DNA from: an uncultured Prevotella sp.
GTDB lineage: Bacteria; Bacteroidota; Bacteroidia; Bacteroidales; Bacteroidaceae
Assembly (NCBI GenBank): GCA_900548745.1
Contig: URLQ01000153.1
Location: 1-6,343 of the forward strand
Direction of reading: 5' to 3'
Length of the DNA stretch: 6,343 bases
The position numbers and the translations under genes were made by a program. Within the stretch, counting starts at the first letter, position 1. Each line of letters begins with the position of its first letter. The notes beneath the pieces were generated by a model that saw only the letters and a list, made by a program, of their open reading frames with translations, made no database searches and was not told the origin of the DNA. Shown here piece by piece: positions 1 through 5,357 of this stretch.

Positions 1-279
1 GATTAATTAACAATCTAAAATTGAGGACAATACAATCTTTCGACCGCTCATGATTGATTATTTATGCGAATAGTCTGTCAGGATGTATACAGCCCATGTC
101 TGATGGAATGGGAAGAGAATTCGCATATCTGTCTTCACATTTTATCCCGAATTGGGGTAAACCGAGAGTAAAACATCAAGCTTGCTTGGATGTTATACCG
201 AGGTGCAGCTTATCTTATACAAAGATACACATTATGTGTCTCAATATACGTTACTGGTTTGAAAAAATCTAAAAGAAGA
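1..279. other. Left-edge region without a convincing gene
   Basis: No supported gene was found in this AT-rich stretch on either strand. A 72-codon open frame at 54-272 has no recognisable domain, no signal peptide and no promoter before it. The one thing that stands out is on the minus strand: a promoter-like box at 220-227, followed by a small hairpin (172-180 pairing with 185-194, one bulged base) between two copies of the hexamer CTCGGT (revcomp of ACCGAG at 161-166 and 197-202). This may be the leader of a leftward gene outside the window, or a decayed intergenic repeat. A minus-strand ATG near the left edge opens a frame of only 14 codons, so no gene start is visible here. Confidence 0.5.
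220..227 (-). promoter_or_regulatory. Possible Bacteroidota -7 promoter box facing left
   Basis: Read on the minus strand this is TATCTTTG, an exact match to the Bacteroides TAnnTTTG -7 element. No good TTTG or TTG -33 element is seen at the usual 19-21 base spacing, so the match could be chance. If real, transcription would run left through the hairpin at 172-194 toward a gene outside the window. Confidence 0.3.
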
Positions 280-318
280 AGACGGGGCAAAGACAAGTAA
301 ATCCTTGTCTCCCCGTCT
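280..318 (-). terminator. Strong intrinsic terminator after the HAD gene
   Basis: The arms 280-287 and 311-318 (AGACGGGG/CCCCGTCT) and 291-297 and 304-310 (AGACAAG/CTTGTCT) make a 15-bp stem with a three-base bulge at 288-290 and a six-base loop at 298-303. In the minus-strand transcript the hairpin is followed by a U-rich run (revcomp of 262-279, ending in six U). This is the expected position for termination of the leftward HAD transcript, about 40 bases after its stop. The right arm is made of two degenerate units of the adjacent octamer array. Confidence 0.8.
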
Positions 319-365
319 ACTTGTCTACTCGTCTACTTGTCTACTTGTCTACTTGTCTACTTGTC
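305..365. repeat. Octamer tandem array TTGTCTAC, about 7.5 units
   Basis: Units start every eight bases from 305: TTGTCTCC, CCGTCTAC, TTGTCTAC, TCGTCTAC, then three exact TTGTCTAC copies at 337, 345 and 353, and a partial TTGTC at 361-365. The two leftmost units diverge most and form the right arm of the adjacent terminator. On the minus strand the unit reads GTAGACAA and contains TAG, and the copy spanning 353-360 supplies the stop codon of the HAD gene (357-359). Unit number could vary by replication slippage. Similar GTAGACAA-type arrays occur between genes in Bacteroidales as I recall, but I could not check this. Confidence 0.9.
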
Positions 366-1001
366 AATAACATTCAGCAGCTCTGAGAAATCATCTATCA
401 GGAAGTCAGCAGAAGAAAGCTCCTGGAGCGTGCCGTTGCCGTATGTAACACCACACGTCTTCGTTCCGGCAGCCTTACCCATATCTATGTCGTATGTCAT
501 GTCGCCCACGGTAAGTGTCGATTCTGGCTTGCCTCCCGTGCCGGCAAGCACCTTCAAAACCATATCCGGAGCAGGCTTTGCCCTCTCCACATCATCCGAA
601 GCAACGATGCTGGCAATACAATCCACAATGCCATACTGCTCCACATATTCCACAAGTGACTGTCTGCTGCGGCTGCTTGCTATGGCTACGGTTACTCCCA
701 GCCCGTGCAATTGGCGTATTGTCTCTATGACATGTGGAAACGGCTTAACCGCCATATTCTTCTTGTTTTCCATGAATATGCGTCGGTATACGTCAGCACA
801 ACGATGTCCGTCGGCATCGCTCATGCCGAACAATACCACAAAAGCCTTCCATAACGGCAGACCGATAGTTGCCGCACACTGGGCATCGGTGCACGAAGGC
901 AGACGACACTCCCCTATCGTCGCCTGCAGAGTGGTTACTATAAGGTGCTGCGAGTCGCCCATCGTACCGTCGAAATCGAGAATAACGGTTTCTGTCTTCA
1001 T
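357..1001 (-). CDS. HAD-superfamily phosphatase, phosphoglycolate phosphatase/beta-phosphoglucomutase-like
   Basis: A 214-residue cytosolic HAD hydrolase with all four motifs in order. Motif I is DFDGT at residues 9-13, with D9 as the expected nucleophile and D11 as acid/base. The stretch between motif I and about residue 85 fits a helical C1 cap. Motif II is the serine pair at 109-110 after a beta strand (VAIAS). Motif III is K142 in KPAPD. Motif IV is GDMTYD at 166-171, with D167 and D171 as likely Mg2+ ligands. The family removes phosphate from small phospho-metabolites such as phosphoglycolate or sugar phosphates, but the substrate cannot be read from sequence. The ATG at 999-1001 is followed directly by the motif I strand, which supports this start. 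The gene lies 97 bases beyond pheS, past a terminator, and no own promoter is obvious, so expression may depend on read-through. Its TAG stop lies inside the octamer array. Confidence 0.9.
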   Translation of the reverse strand: MKTETVILDFDGTMGDSQHLIVTTLQATIGECRLPSCTDAQCAATIGLPLWKAFVVLFGMSDADGHRCADVYRRIFMENKKNMAVKPFPHVIETIRQLHGLGVTVAIASSRSRQSLVEYVEQYGIVDCIASIVASDDVERAKPAPDMVLKVLAGTGGKPESTLTVGDMTYDIDMGKAAGTKTCGVTYGNGTLQELSSADFLIDDFSELLNVIDK

Positions 1002-1032
1002 CTCCCTACTTATTTTGTCGTATTTAAGAAAA

Positions 1033-1071
1033 AAATCCTTGCCAACCTATTATACCGGCCAGCAAGGATTT
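1033..1071 (-). terminator. Intrinsic terminator after pheS
   Basis: A perfect 10-bp inverted repeat (AAATCCTTGC at 1033-1042, GCAAGGATTT at 1062-1071) surrounds a 19-base loop that can extend the stem by about five pairs, three of them G-U. In the minus-strand transcript the stem runs straight into U residues (ATTTTTTTC), as in rho-independent terminators. It begins about 27 bases after the pheS stop and ends about 30 bases before the HAD start, so it may reduce expression of the HAD gene. Confidence 0.8.
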
Positions 1072-1098
1072 GTCTATGTCTCTTTATCTTTCCACTAT

Positions 1099-2136
1099 TT
1101 AGTTTGCAGCTTCAAACTCCTCAAGGAAGCGCACATCATTCTCGGAGAACATGCGGAGGTCTGAAACCTGATACTTCAGGTTGGTAATTCGCTCCACACC
1201 GAGTCCGAAGGCATAGCCAGTGTAAACCTTGCTGTCTATACCGCATAGCTCAAGCACGTTAGGGTCTACCATTCCACAACCGAGGATTTCCACCCAACCG
1301 GTGTGCTTGCAGAAGCCACACCCCTTACCGCCACAGATGTGGCAGGAAATGTCCATCTCCGCACTTGGCTCTGTGAATGGGAAATAGCTTGGACGCAGAC
1401 GAATCTTGGTGTCTGCTCCGAACATCTCACGGGCAAAGGTCAGAAGAACCTGCTTCAGGTCGGTAAAGGAAACGTTCTTGTCAATATAGAGTCCTTCTAT
1501 CTGATGGAAGAAGCAGTGTGCGCGTGCCGTAATAGCCTCGTTGCGGTAAACGCGTCCCGGGCAGATGATGCGGATTGGCGGCTGTGAGGTTTCCATCACA
1601 CGTGCCTGCACCGAACTTGTATGGCTGCGCAGAAGGATATTCTTTGTCACGTCGTCAGGATTCTGCTCCACGAAGAAGGTGTCCTGCATGTCGCGTGCCG
1701 GATGGTCGGCGGCAAAGTTCATCTTCGTAAACACGTGCAGGTCGTCTTCCACCTCCGGACCGTCGGCAAGGGTGAAGCCCATACGCGAAAAGATGTCTAT
1801 AATCTCGTTCTTTACGATAGTGAGCGGATGGCGCGTGCCGAGCTCTACAGGATAGGCTGTTCTCGTAAGGTCAATACCCTGTCCGTTGTCTTCCTGTGTG
1901 TCGAGAGCGTCACGCAGAGCGTTCAGACGTTCAAGGGCAGTCTGCTTCAGTTCGTTAATCTTCATACCCACCTCTTTCTTCTGCTCGGCAGGCACTGTTC
2001 TAAAGTCAGCCATTACGGCATTGATTTCACCTTTCTTGCTCAAGTACTTTAGGCGCAGGGCCTCTATTTCCTCGGCATTGGCTGCTTTCATCTCTTTTAC
2101 CTCCTCAAGGAGGCTTGCAATCTTGTCAAGTATCAT
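1099..2136 (-). CDS. pheS: Phenylalanine--tRNA ligase alpha subunit
   Basis: The catalytic subunit of the cytosolic alpha2-beta2 enzyme that attaches phenylalanine to tRNA-Phe using ATP. It has 345 residues, close to the usual length. The N-terminal 80 or so residues are rich in charged helix, matching the tRNA-binding coiled-coil arm. Class II synthetase motifs follow: motif 1 around residues 105-130 (GFTLADGPEVE), motif 2 around 194-215 (PGRVYRNEAIT, then HQIEGLYID) and motif 3 at 307-320 (GYAFGLGVERITNL). Four cysteines at 265, 268, 273 and 276 form a CxxC-x4-CxxC knuckle like that in many non-proteobacterial PheS proteins. The partner pheT is not in the window, so the subunit genes are unlinked here. 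The ATG start has no Shine-Dalgarno sequence but follows an A/U-rich leader, as usual in this phylum. A -7 box lies about 118 bases upstream. Confidence 0.98.
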   Translation of the reverse strand: MILDKIASLLEEVKEMKAANAEEIEALRLKYLSKKGEINAVMADFRTVPAEQKKEVGMKINELKQTALERLNALRDALDTQEDNGQGIDLTRTAYPVELGTRHPLTIVKNEIIDIFSRMGFTLADGPEVEDDLHVFTKMNFAADHPARDMQDTFFVEQNPDDVTKNILLRSHTSSVQARVMETSQPPIRIICPGRVYRNEAITARAHCFFHQIEGLYIDKNVSFTDLKQVLLTFAREMFGADTKIRLRPSYFPFTEPSAEMDISCHICGGKGCGFCKHTGWVEILGCGMVDPNVLELCGIDSKVYTGYAFGLGVERITNLKYQVSDLRMFSENDVRFLEEFEAAN

Positions 2137-2253
2137 GTTAAAAAAACTACGATTTTTCTTTGTTCTTGATTCTGTTTATATTTTGGCTCATACACATGCC
2201 GCCAAGGTCAAGTCAAACCACTTGCCATCAACACCATATAGCCAAATCGGGAG

Positions 2254-2261
2254 CAAAATTA
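2254..2261 (-). promoter_or_regulatory. Probable pheS promoter, -7 box
   Basis: The minus strand reads TAATTTTG, an exact TAnnTTTG match, in a setting typical of Bacteroidota promoters (GTAATTTTGC). Transcription would begin near 2247, giving a leader of about 110 bases before pheS. A matching TTTG -33 element is not evident at 19-21 bases. The leader can form two small hairpins, one with arms TTGGC/GCCAA at 2183-2187 and 2201-2205, but has no phenylalanine-rich leader peptide or T-box-like feature that I can see. Confidence 0.55.
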
Positions 2262-2306
2262 CAGCATTTTTTTGAGAATCGTGCATAATACTCGATTTAT
2301 TTAACA

Positions 2307-3032
2307 TCACCACCTTTTTAAATTACTGGCATCTATCTCGCCGCTGCCCTTTATCTCATGTCTGAAATCTTTCACATGCCCCTTGAGCTTCACGTCGCCA
2401 CTGCCGTATACAGAACAGCGGACAAGCCCTGTACGCGTAAAGCCGATTTCCACATCACCGCTGCCTTGCACGCTGACGTCTGCCTTGCACTGGGCCACGA
2501 GATTGTCTATATCTACATCCCCACTGCCGTTAACCTTTACAATGGCATTGTCGCAGATTACGTTTTTCATATCTACATCGCCGCTGCCCTTCACGGCAAC
2601 CATGAGATTGTCGGTATCCAATTTGCCGGCAACGTCGAAATCACCGCTGCCTATTACTGAAACGCCCGTAAGGTCGGGAGCTCTGACGTACACCTTCAGG
2701 TCGTCATCATCGTTAAAGAACTGCCATCCCTGCTGCAGCTTATCTGTGACGACAAGGGTTCTGCCGTCTGACGAAATCCTCACATGCCCCACATCCTGCT
2801 TGCGACCAACAACCGTAACAACAGGTTTTCCGCCGTTTGTCTGTCTGAATACCACGTCTACACCGCCTCTTAGCTCAATCTTAGTGAATTCTGCCACAGC
2901 AACATTCTTTTTTATCTTATTTCCACCTTTTACACTTGTAACGAATTCACCCGTCTTGTTTTCGCCCACTGCCGTGGTACAACTTACTGACGTCAAAACA
3001 AGGCAAAGCGCCATAATCATCATTCTGTTCAT
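2307..3032 (-). CDS. DUF2807 (head GIN domain) putative lipoprotein
   Basis: A 241-residue exported protein of the DUF2807 or head-GIN family, labelled in databases as putative auto-transporter adhesin although its function is unknown. The N-terminus is a short basic start and hydrophobic stretch ending at C18. The preceding residues (SVS) make a loose lipobox, so lipid anchoring is likely but not certain. The region at about 43-120 starts with the family-typical FTKIELRGGVDVVF. From 128 onward there are six evenly spaced GSG[D/E] turns (residues 128, 149, 169, 190, 210 and 229) every 19-21 residues, consistent with rungs of a beta-helix-like fold. Such genes often accompany ECF sigma factor operons in this phylum, and an ECF-like promoter lies upstream here, though no sigma or anti-sigma gene is in the window. 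No clear terminator separates it from pheS, so some read-through is possible. It ends in TGA. Confidence 0.88.
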   Translation of the reverse strand: MNRMMIMALCLVLTSVSCTTAVGENKTGEFVTSVKGGNKIKKNVAVAEFTKIELRGGVDVVFRQTNGGKPVVTVVGRKQDVGHVRISSDGRTLVVTDKLQQGWQFFNDDDDLKVYVRAPDLTGVSVIGSGDFDVAGKLDTDNLMVAVKGSGDVDMKNVICDNAIVKVNGSGDVDIDNLVAQCKADVSVQGSGDVEIGFTRTGLVRCSVYGSGDVKLKGHVKDFRHEIKGSGEIDASNLKRW

Positions 3033-3079
3033 AAGCTTTATTTTGTTATGTCATACATTATTTATTTGTCCTATATTTC

Positions 3080-3112
3080 AGCATATAATGCTTGTTCTAC
3101 ATATAATGTAGA
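3080..3112. promoter_or_regulatory. Two tandem dyads with a shared CATATAATG core
   Basis: AGCATATAATGCT at 3080-3092 is a 5-bp-arm palindrome around a three-base centre. TCTACATATAATGTAGA at 3096-3112 is a 6-bp-arm palindrome around a five-base centre. Both contain the nonamer CATATAATG, and their centres are 18 bases apart. The second overlaps the -10 and likely start of the ECF-like promoter for the DUF2807 gene, and the first lies in its leader. This arrangement fits two sites for a dimeric DNA-binding protein, or RNA hairpins in the 5' leader. Confidence 0.5.
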
Positions 3113-3137
3113 CGATTCAGAATATGGAAAAGTTGCA
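3109..3137 (-). promoter_or_regulatory. ECF-sigma-like promoter for the DUF2807 gene
   Basis: On the minus strand a -35-like TGCAAC (revcomp of 3132-3137) and a -10-like CGTCTA (revcomp of 3109-3114) occur with 17 bases between the AAC and the CGTC, the usual AAC...CGTC geometry of ECF sigma promoters. Just upstream of the -35 lie two runs of seven A (3139-3145 and 3147-3153), which could act as an UP element. No TAnnTTTG housekeeping box was found for this gene. The predicted start near 3103 gives a leader of about 70 bases. The cognate sigma factor is not in the window. Confidence 0.5.
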
Positions 3138-3227
3138 CTTTTTTTATTTTTTTCACCCAAAGACAGGCTTCAATTATTGACACATAGAAATTCTTTTACC
3201 TCATAATACCATTTTTTCACATAAATA

Positions 3228-3260
3228 TTTGCACCGAATAGAAATAAATACGTACATTTG
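3228..3260 (+). promoter_or_regulatory. Bacteroidota housekeeping promoter for the DUF4348 gene
   Basis: TTTG at 3228-3231 and TACATTTG at 3253-3260 match the Bacteroides -33 and TAnnTTTG -7 elements, with 21 bases between them, within the accepted spacing. The start of transcription would be near 3266, leaving about 50 bases of A-rich leader before the ATG at 3315. It is the best-formed promoter in the window and may also drive murB and the downstream hydrolase. Confidence 0.7.
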
Positions 3261-3289
3261 CGCAAAATTTGAGAGAAAAAGAAATACGA

Positions 3290-3303
3290 AAGAAATATTT
3301 CTT
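3290..3303. promoter_or_regulatory. Perfect 14-bp palindrome in the DUF4348 leader
   Basis: AAGAAATATTTCTT is its own reverse complement and sits 12 to 25 bases before the ATG at 3315, within the predicted leader. As DNA it could be a site for a dimeric regulator. As RNA it would make only a weak AU hairpin near the ribosome entry region. In such AT-rich sequence a chance origin cannot be excluded. Confidence 0.35.
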
Positions 3304-3314
3304 AGTATGAGAAA

Positions 3315-4157
3315 ATGAAAAAAGGATTATTTTTTGTTGTCTTCACATGTATGATAATGACTATGTGGACAACAACAGGATGCACAGAAAAGAAAACGTC
3401 TGGAACTGATTCCATCGACGCAGACTCTACCGACACAACGGCAGCCGACACTTTAGAACAGCTTATCACCGAGCAGCCAATGCCAAAGGCAGCAGATGAG
3501 CTGTTTGATGATTTCATCTTTAATTTTGCCGCAAACAAAAAACTTCAGATGAAAAGAATACTATTCCCACTGAAGGTCATAAACGGCAAAACGGAGAAAA
3601 CTCTTGAGAAGGGACAGTGGAAGATGGAGCATTTCTTCATGAATCAAGGCTACTACACACTTATCTTCGACAACCACCGACAGATGAAAATCGTAAAGGA
3701 CACGTCTATCAACCATGTCGTGGTGGAGAAAATATATCTGAAAAGAAAGAAGGTAAAACAATATATCTTCAACCGCATCAACGGACAATGGATGCTCGTA
3801 GAGGTGAACACGGGAGCAATGTACCAGAACAACAACGCTTCATTCCTTAACTTCTACCAGAAGTTTGCCACCGACTCCACCTTCCAGATGCAACACCTGA
3901 ACGTGCCTATCCATTTCTCCGGACCTGATCCCGACGACGACTTCAGCACCATGTCGGGCGACATTGAACCTGAAACATGGCCTGCCTTCGCTCCGGAACT
4001 ACCGGCAAACTTCATATATAATATAATATACGGACAAAGCTACACACAGAGCAACAAGAAGATTCTCGTGATGCGAGGTATTGCCAACGGAATGGAAATG
4101 CAACTTACCTTTGTAAGAAAAGGCAAAGCATGGAAACTGACAAGACTGTCAGAATAA
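3315..4157 (+). CDS. DUF4348 putative lipoprotein with internal duplication
   Basis: A 280-residue exported protein resembling the Bacteroidota DUF4348 family; function unknown. A type II signal peptide (MKKGLFFVVF onward) ends at C23 in a TTGC lipobox, so periplasmic or surface lipid anchoring is likely. Residues 24-60 form a low-complexity Ser/Thr/Asp linker. Two related modules follow, at about 63-164 and 176-278. FDDFIFNFA at 64-72 aligns with FLNFYQKFA at 177-185, the QM pairs at 78-79 and 191-192 align, P85 aligns with P198, and both modules end with a strand holding W159 or W273. The size and shape suggest an NTF2-like fold, which is an inference. The ATG at 3315 is preferred because it opens directly into the signal peptide. 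An ATG at 3307 opens only three codons (M-R-K) and stops in a TGA overlapping the real start. murB follows after 162 bases. Confidence 0.85.
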   Translation: MKKGLFFVVFTCMIMTMWTTTGCTEKKTSGTDSIDADSTDTTAADTLEQLITEQPMPKAADELFDDFIFNFAANKKLQMKRILFPLKVINGKTEKTLEKGQWKMEHFFMNQGYYTLIFDNHRQMKIVKDTSINHVVVEKIYLKRKKVKQYIFNRINGQWMLVEVNTGAMYQNNNASFLNFYQKFATDSTFQMQHLNVPIHFSGPDPDDDFSTMSGDIEPETWPAFAPELPANFIYNIIYGQSYTQSNKKILVMRGIANGMEMQLTFVRKGKAWKLTRLSE

Positions 4158-4162
4158 TATAT

Positions 4163-4258
4163 AGAGTCAAGAATGCAGAATGCAAAAGTGATAAAGGATT
4201 CTGCTCTCAATTACGACACAGGATTATAGCTGCTGACAACTTCTACATTCTTGACTCT
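4163..4258 (+). terminator. Long inverted repeat, probable terminator after the DUF4348 gene
   Basis: AGAGTCAAGAATG at 4163-4175 is perfectly complementary to CATTCTTGACTCT at 4246-4258, with two more pairs after one mismatch (4177-4178 with 4243-4244). The arm begins five bases after the gene's stop codon. The 70-base loop holds a second possible hairpin (GCAGAAT at 4175-4181 with ATTCTGC at 4198-4204) that overlaps the outer arm by one base, and a tandem GAATGCA pair at 4171-4184. The following bases are pyrimidine-rich but not a clean T run, so termination may be partial and murB could receive read-through. Confidence 0.5.
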
Positions 4259-4319
4259 TCTATTCTCTCTTATGGATTAACAGGATAACAATAAATAAAA
4301 AACAAAAGCAAAAAGAAAA

Positions 4320-5333
4320 GTGAAAGATTTCAGAAACTACAGTTTGACACAGCACAACACCTTCGGCATCAGTGCCAGGTGTAGCCGCTTTATCGAGTTT
4401 TCCACCGTGGCAGAAGCCAAGGAAACAGTGAAAAGCTTGAAACAGACGGACATGCCGTTGCTTATCATCGGTGGCGGAAGTAATCTGTTGCTGACAAAAG
4501 ATTTTCAGGGAACAGTGCTCCACTCTGCCATTAAAGGCATCAGCACCACGTTTATTGACGGTGGTGTGCTCGTAAGAGTGGCAAGCGGAGAAGTATGGGA
4601 CGACATCGTGGCATACTGCGTACAGAACGGATGGTATGGCATGGAGAACCTATCGCTCATACCAGGCGAAGTAGGTGCTACCGCCGTGCAGAACATCGGT
4701 GCCTATGGCTCGGAGGTAAAAGACATTATTTATAAGGTGGAGGCTATAGAAATTGCTACAGGCAAATCATGCTTCTTTACCAACGAAGAGTGTGAATACT
4801 CCTACCGCAAAAGTCGCTTCAAGAAAGACTGGAAGGACAAATATATTATAACACATGTAACTTACCGTCTGTCGACAATCTTCAACTCGCACCTTGAATA
4901 CGGTAACATACGCAAGGAACTTGACAAAGAGGGCATTGAACACCCTACTGCCATGCAGCTACGCAATGCCATCATAAGAATACGTGAAGACAAACTCCCC
5001 GACCCAAAGATAGAGGGCAACGCCGGAAGCTTCTTCATGAACCCTGTAGTAAGCATGGAGAAATTCAATGAACTGCTTGCTGAATACCCGGAAATGCCAC
5101 ACTATGAAGTTGACGAAGACCACGAGAAGATTCCTGCCGGCTGGATGATTGACCAGTGTGGTTGGAAGGGAAAATCTCTCGGTAGGGCTGGTGTACACTC
5201 CAAGCAGGCTCTCGTATTAGTTAACAAGGGCGGTGCCACTGGCAACGACATCGTTTGCCTCTGCGACCATATACGCAAGGACGTACAGGACAAATTCGGC
5301 ATCGACATACACCCGGAGGTGAACATTATATAA
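4320..5333 (+). CDS. murB: UDP-N-acetylenolpyruvoylglucosamine reductase
   Basis: The cytosolic FAD- and NADPH-dependent enzyme that reduces UDP-GlcNAc-enolpyruvate to UDP-MurNAc, the second committed step of peptidoglycan synthesis. It has 337 residues, typical of type I MurB. The FAD-binding part shows LLIIGGGSNLLL at 47-58 and the family block LSLIPGEVGATAVQNIGAYG at 111-130. YRKSRFK at 162-168 contains the active-site-like R163. GNAGSFFMNPVV at 233-244 carries the proton-donor serine S237. The C-terminal HPEVNII carries E333, the expected catalytic glutamate. Translation starts at GTG: the in-frame codons upstream hit TAA at 4278-4280 and 4296-4298 with no start between, and the family N-terminus (NYSLTQHNTFG) begins immediately. 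The preceding 30 bases are almost all A, which fits initiation without a Shine-Dalgarno sequence. No clear own promoter was found. The hydrolase gene follows after 24 bases, so the two are probably cotranscribed. Confidence 0.97.
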   Translation: MKDFRNYSLTQHNTFGISARCSRFIEFSTVAEAKETVKSLKQTDMPLLIIGGGSNLLLTKDFQGTVLHSAIKGISTTFIDGGVLVRVASGEVWDDIVAYCVQNGWYGMENLSLIPGEVGATAVQNIGAYGSEVKDIIYKVEAIEIATGKSCFFTNEECEYSYRKSRFKKDWKDKYIITHVTYRLSTIFNSHLEYGNIRKELDKEGIEHPTAMQLRNAIIRIREDKLPDPKIEGNAGSFFMNPVVSMEKFNELLAEYPEMPHYEVDEDHEKIPAGWMIDQCGWKGKSLGRAGVHSKQALVLVNKGGATGNDIVCLCDHIRKDVQDKFGIDIHPEVNII

Positions 5334-5357
5334 TGTAACCCTGAACTTGGAATAGAA

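Noticed and set aside
13..57. Start of a leftward gene at the left edge
   Set aside because: The minus-strand ATG frame ends after 14 codons inside the window.
54..272. 72-codon open frame on the plus strand
   Set aside because: No domain, signal peptide or promoter; it covers the possible minus-strand leader and ends where the terminator T run begins, so it looks like chance.
313..365. CRISPR array
   Set aside because: Units are eight bases and directly abutting, with no spacers.
337..1164. 275-codon plus-strand open frame opposite the HAD gene
   Set aside because: It is antisense to a protein with all four HAD motifs, begins inside the octamer array and runs into the 3' end of pheS. It has no recognisable domain.
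2137..2253. Attenuator or T-box controlling pheS
   Set aside because: Short frames in the leader are not rich in phenylalanine codons, and only weak 5-bp hairpins are present with no terminator-like U run.
2383..3111. 242-codon plus-strand open frame with repeated TSPLP stretches
   Set aside because: The repeats are the antisense reading of the GSGD rungs of the DUF2807 gene.
4272..4280. Upstream ATG as the murB start
   Set aside because: It is in frame but meets TAA after two codons, and another in-frame TAA follows at 4296-4298.
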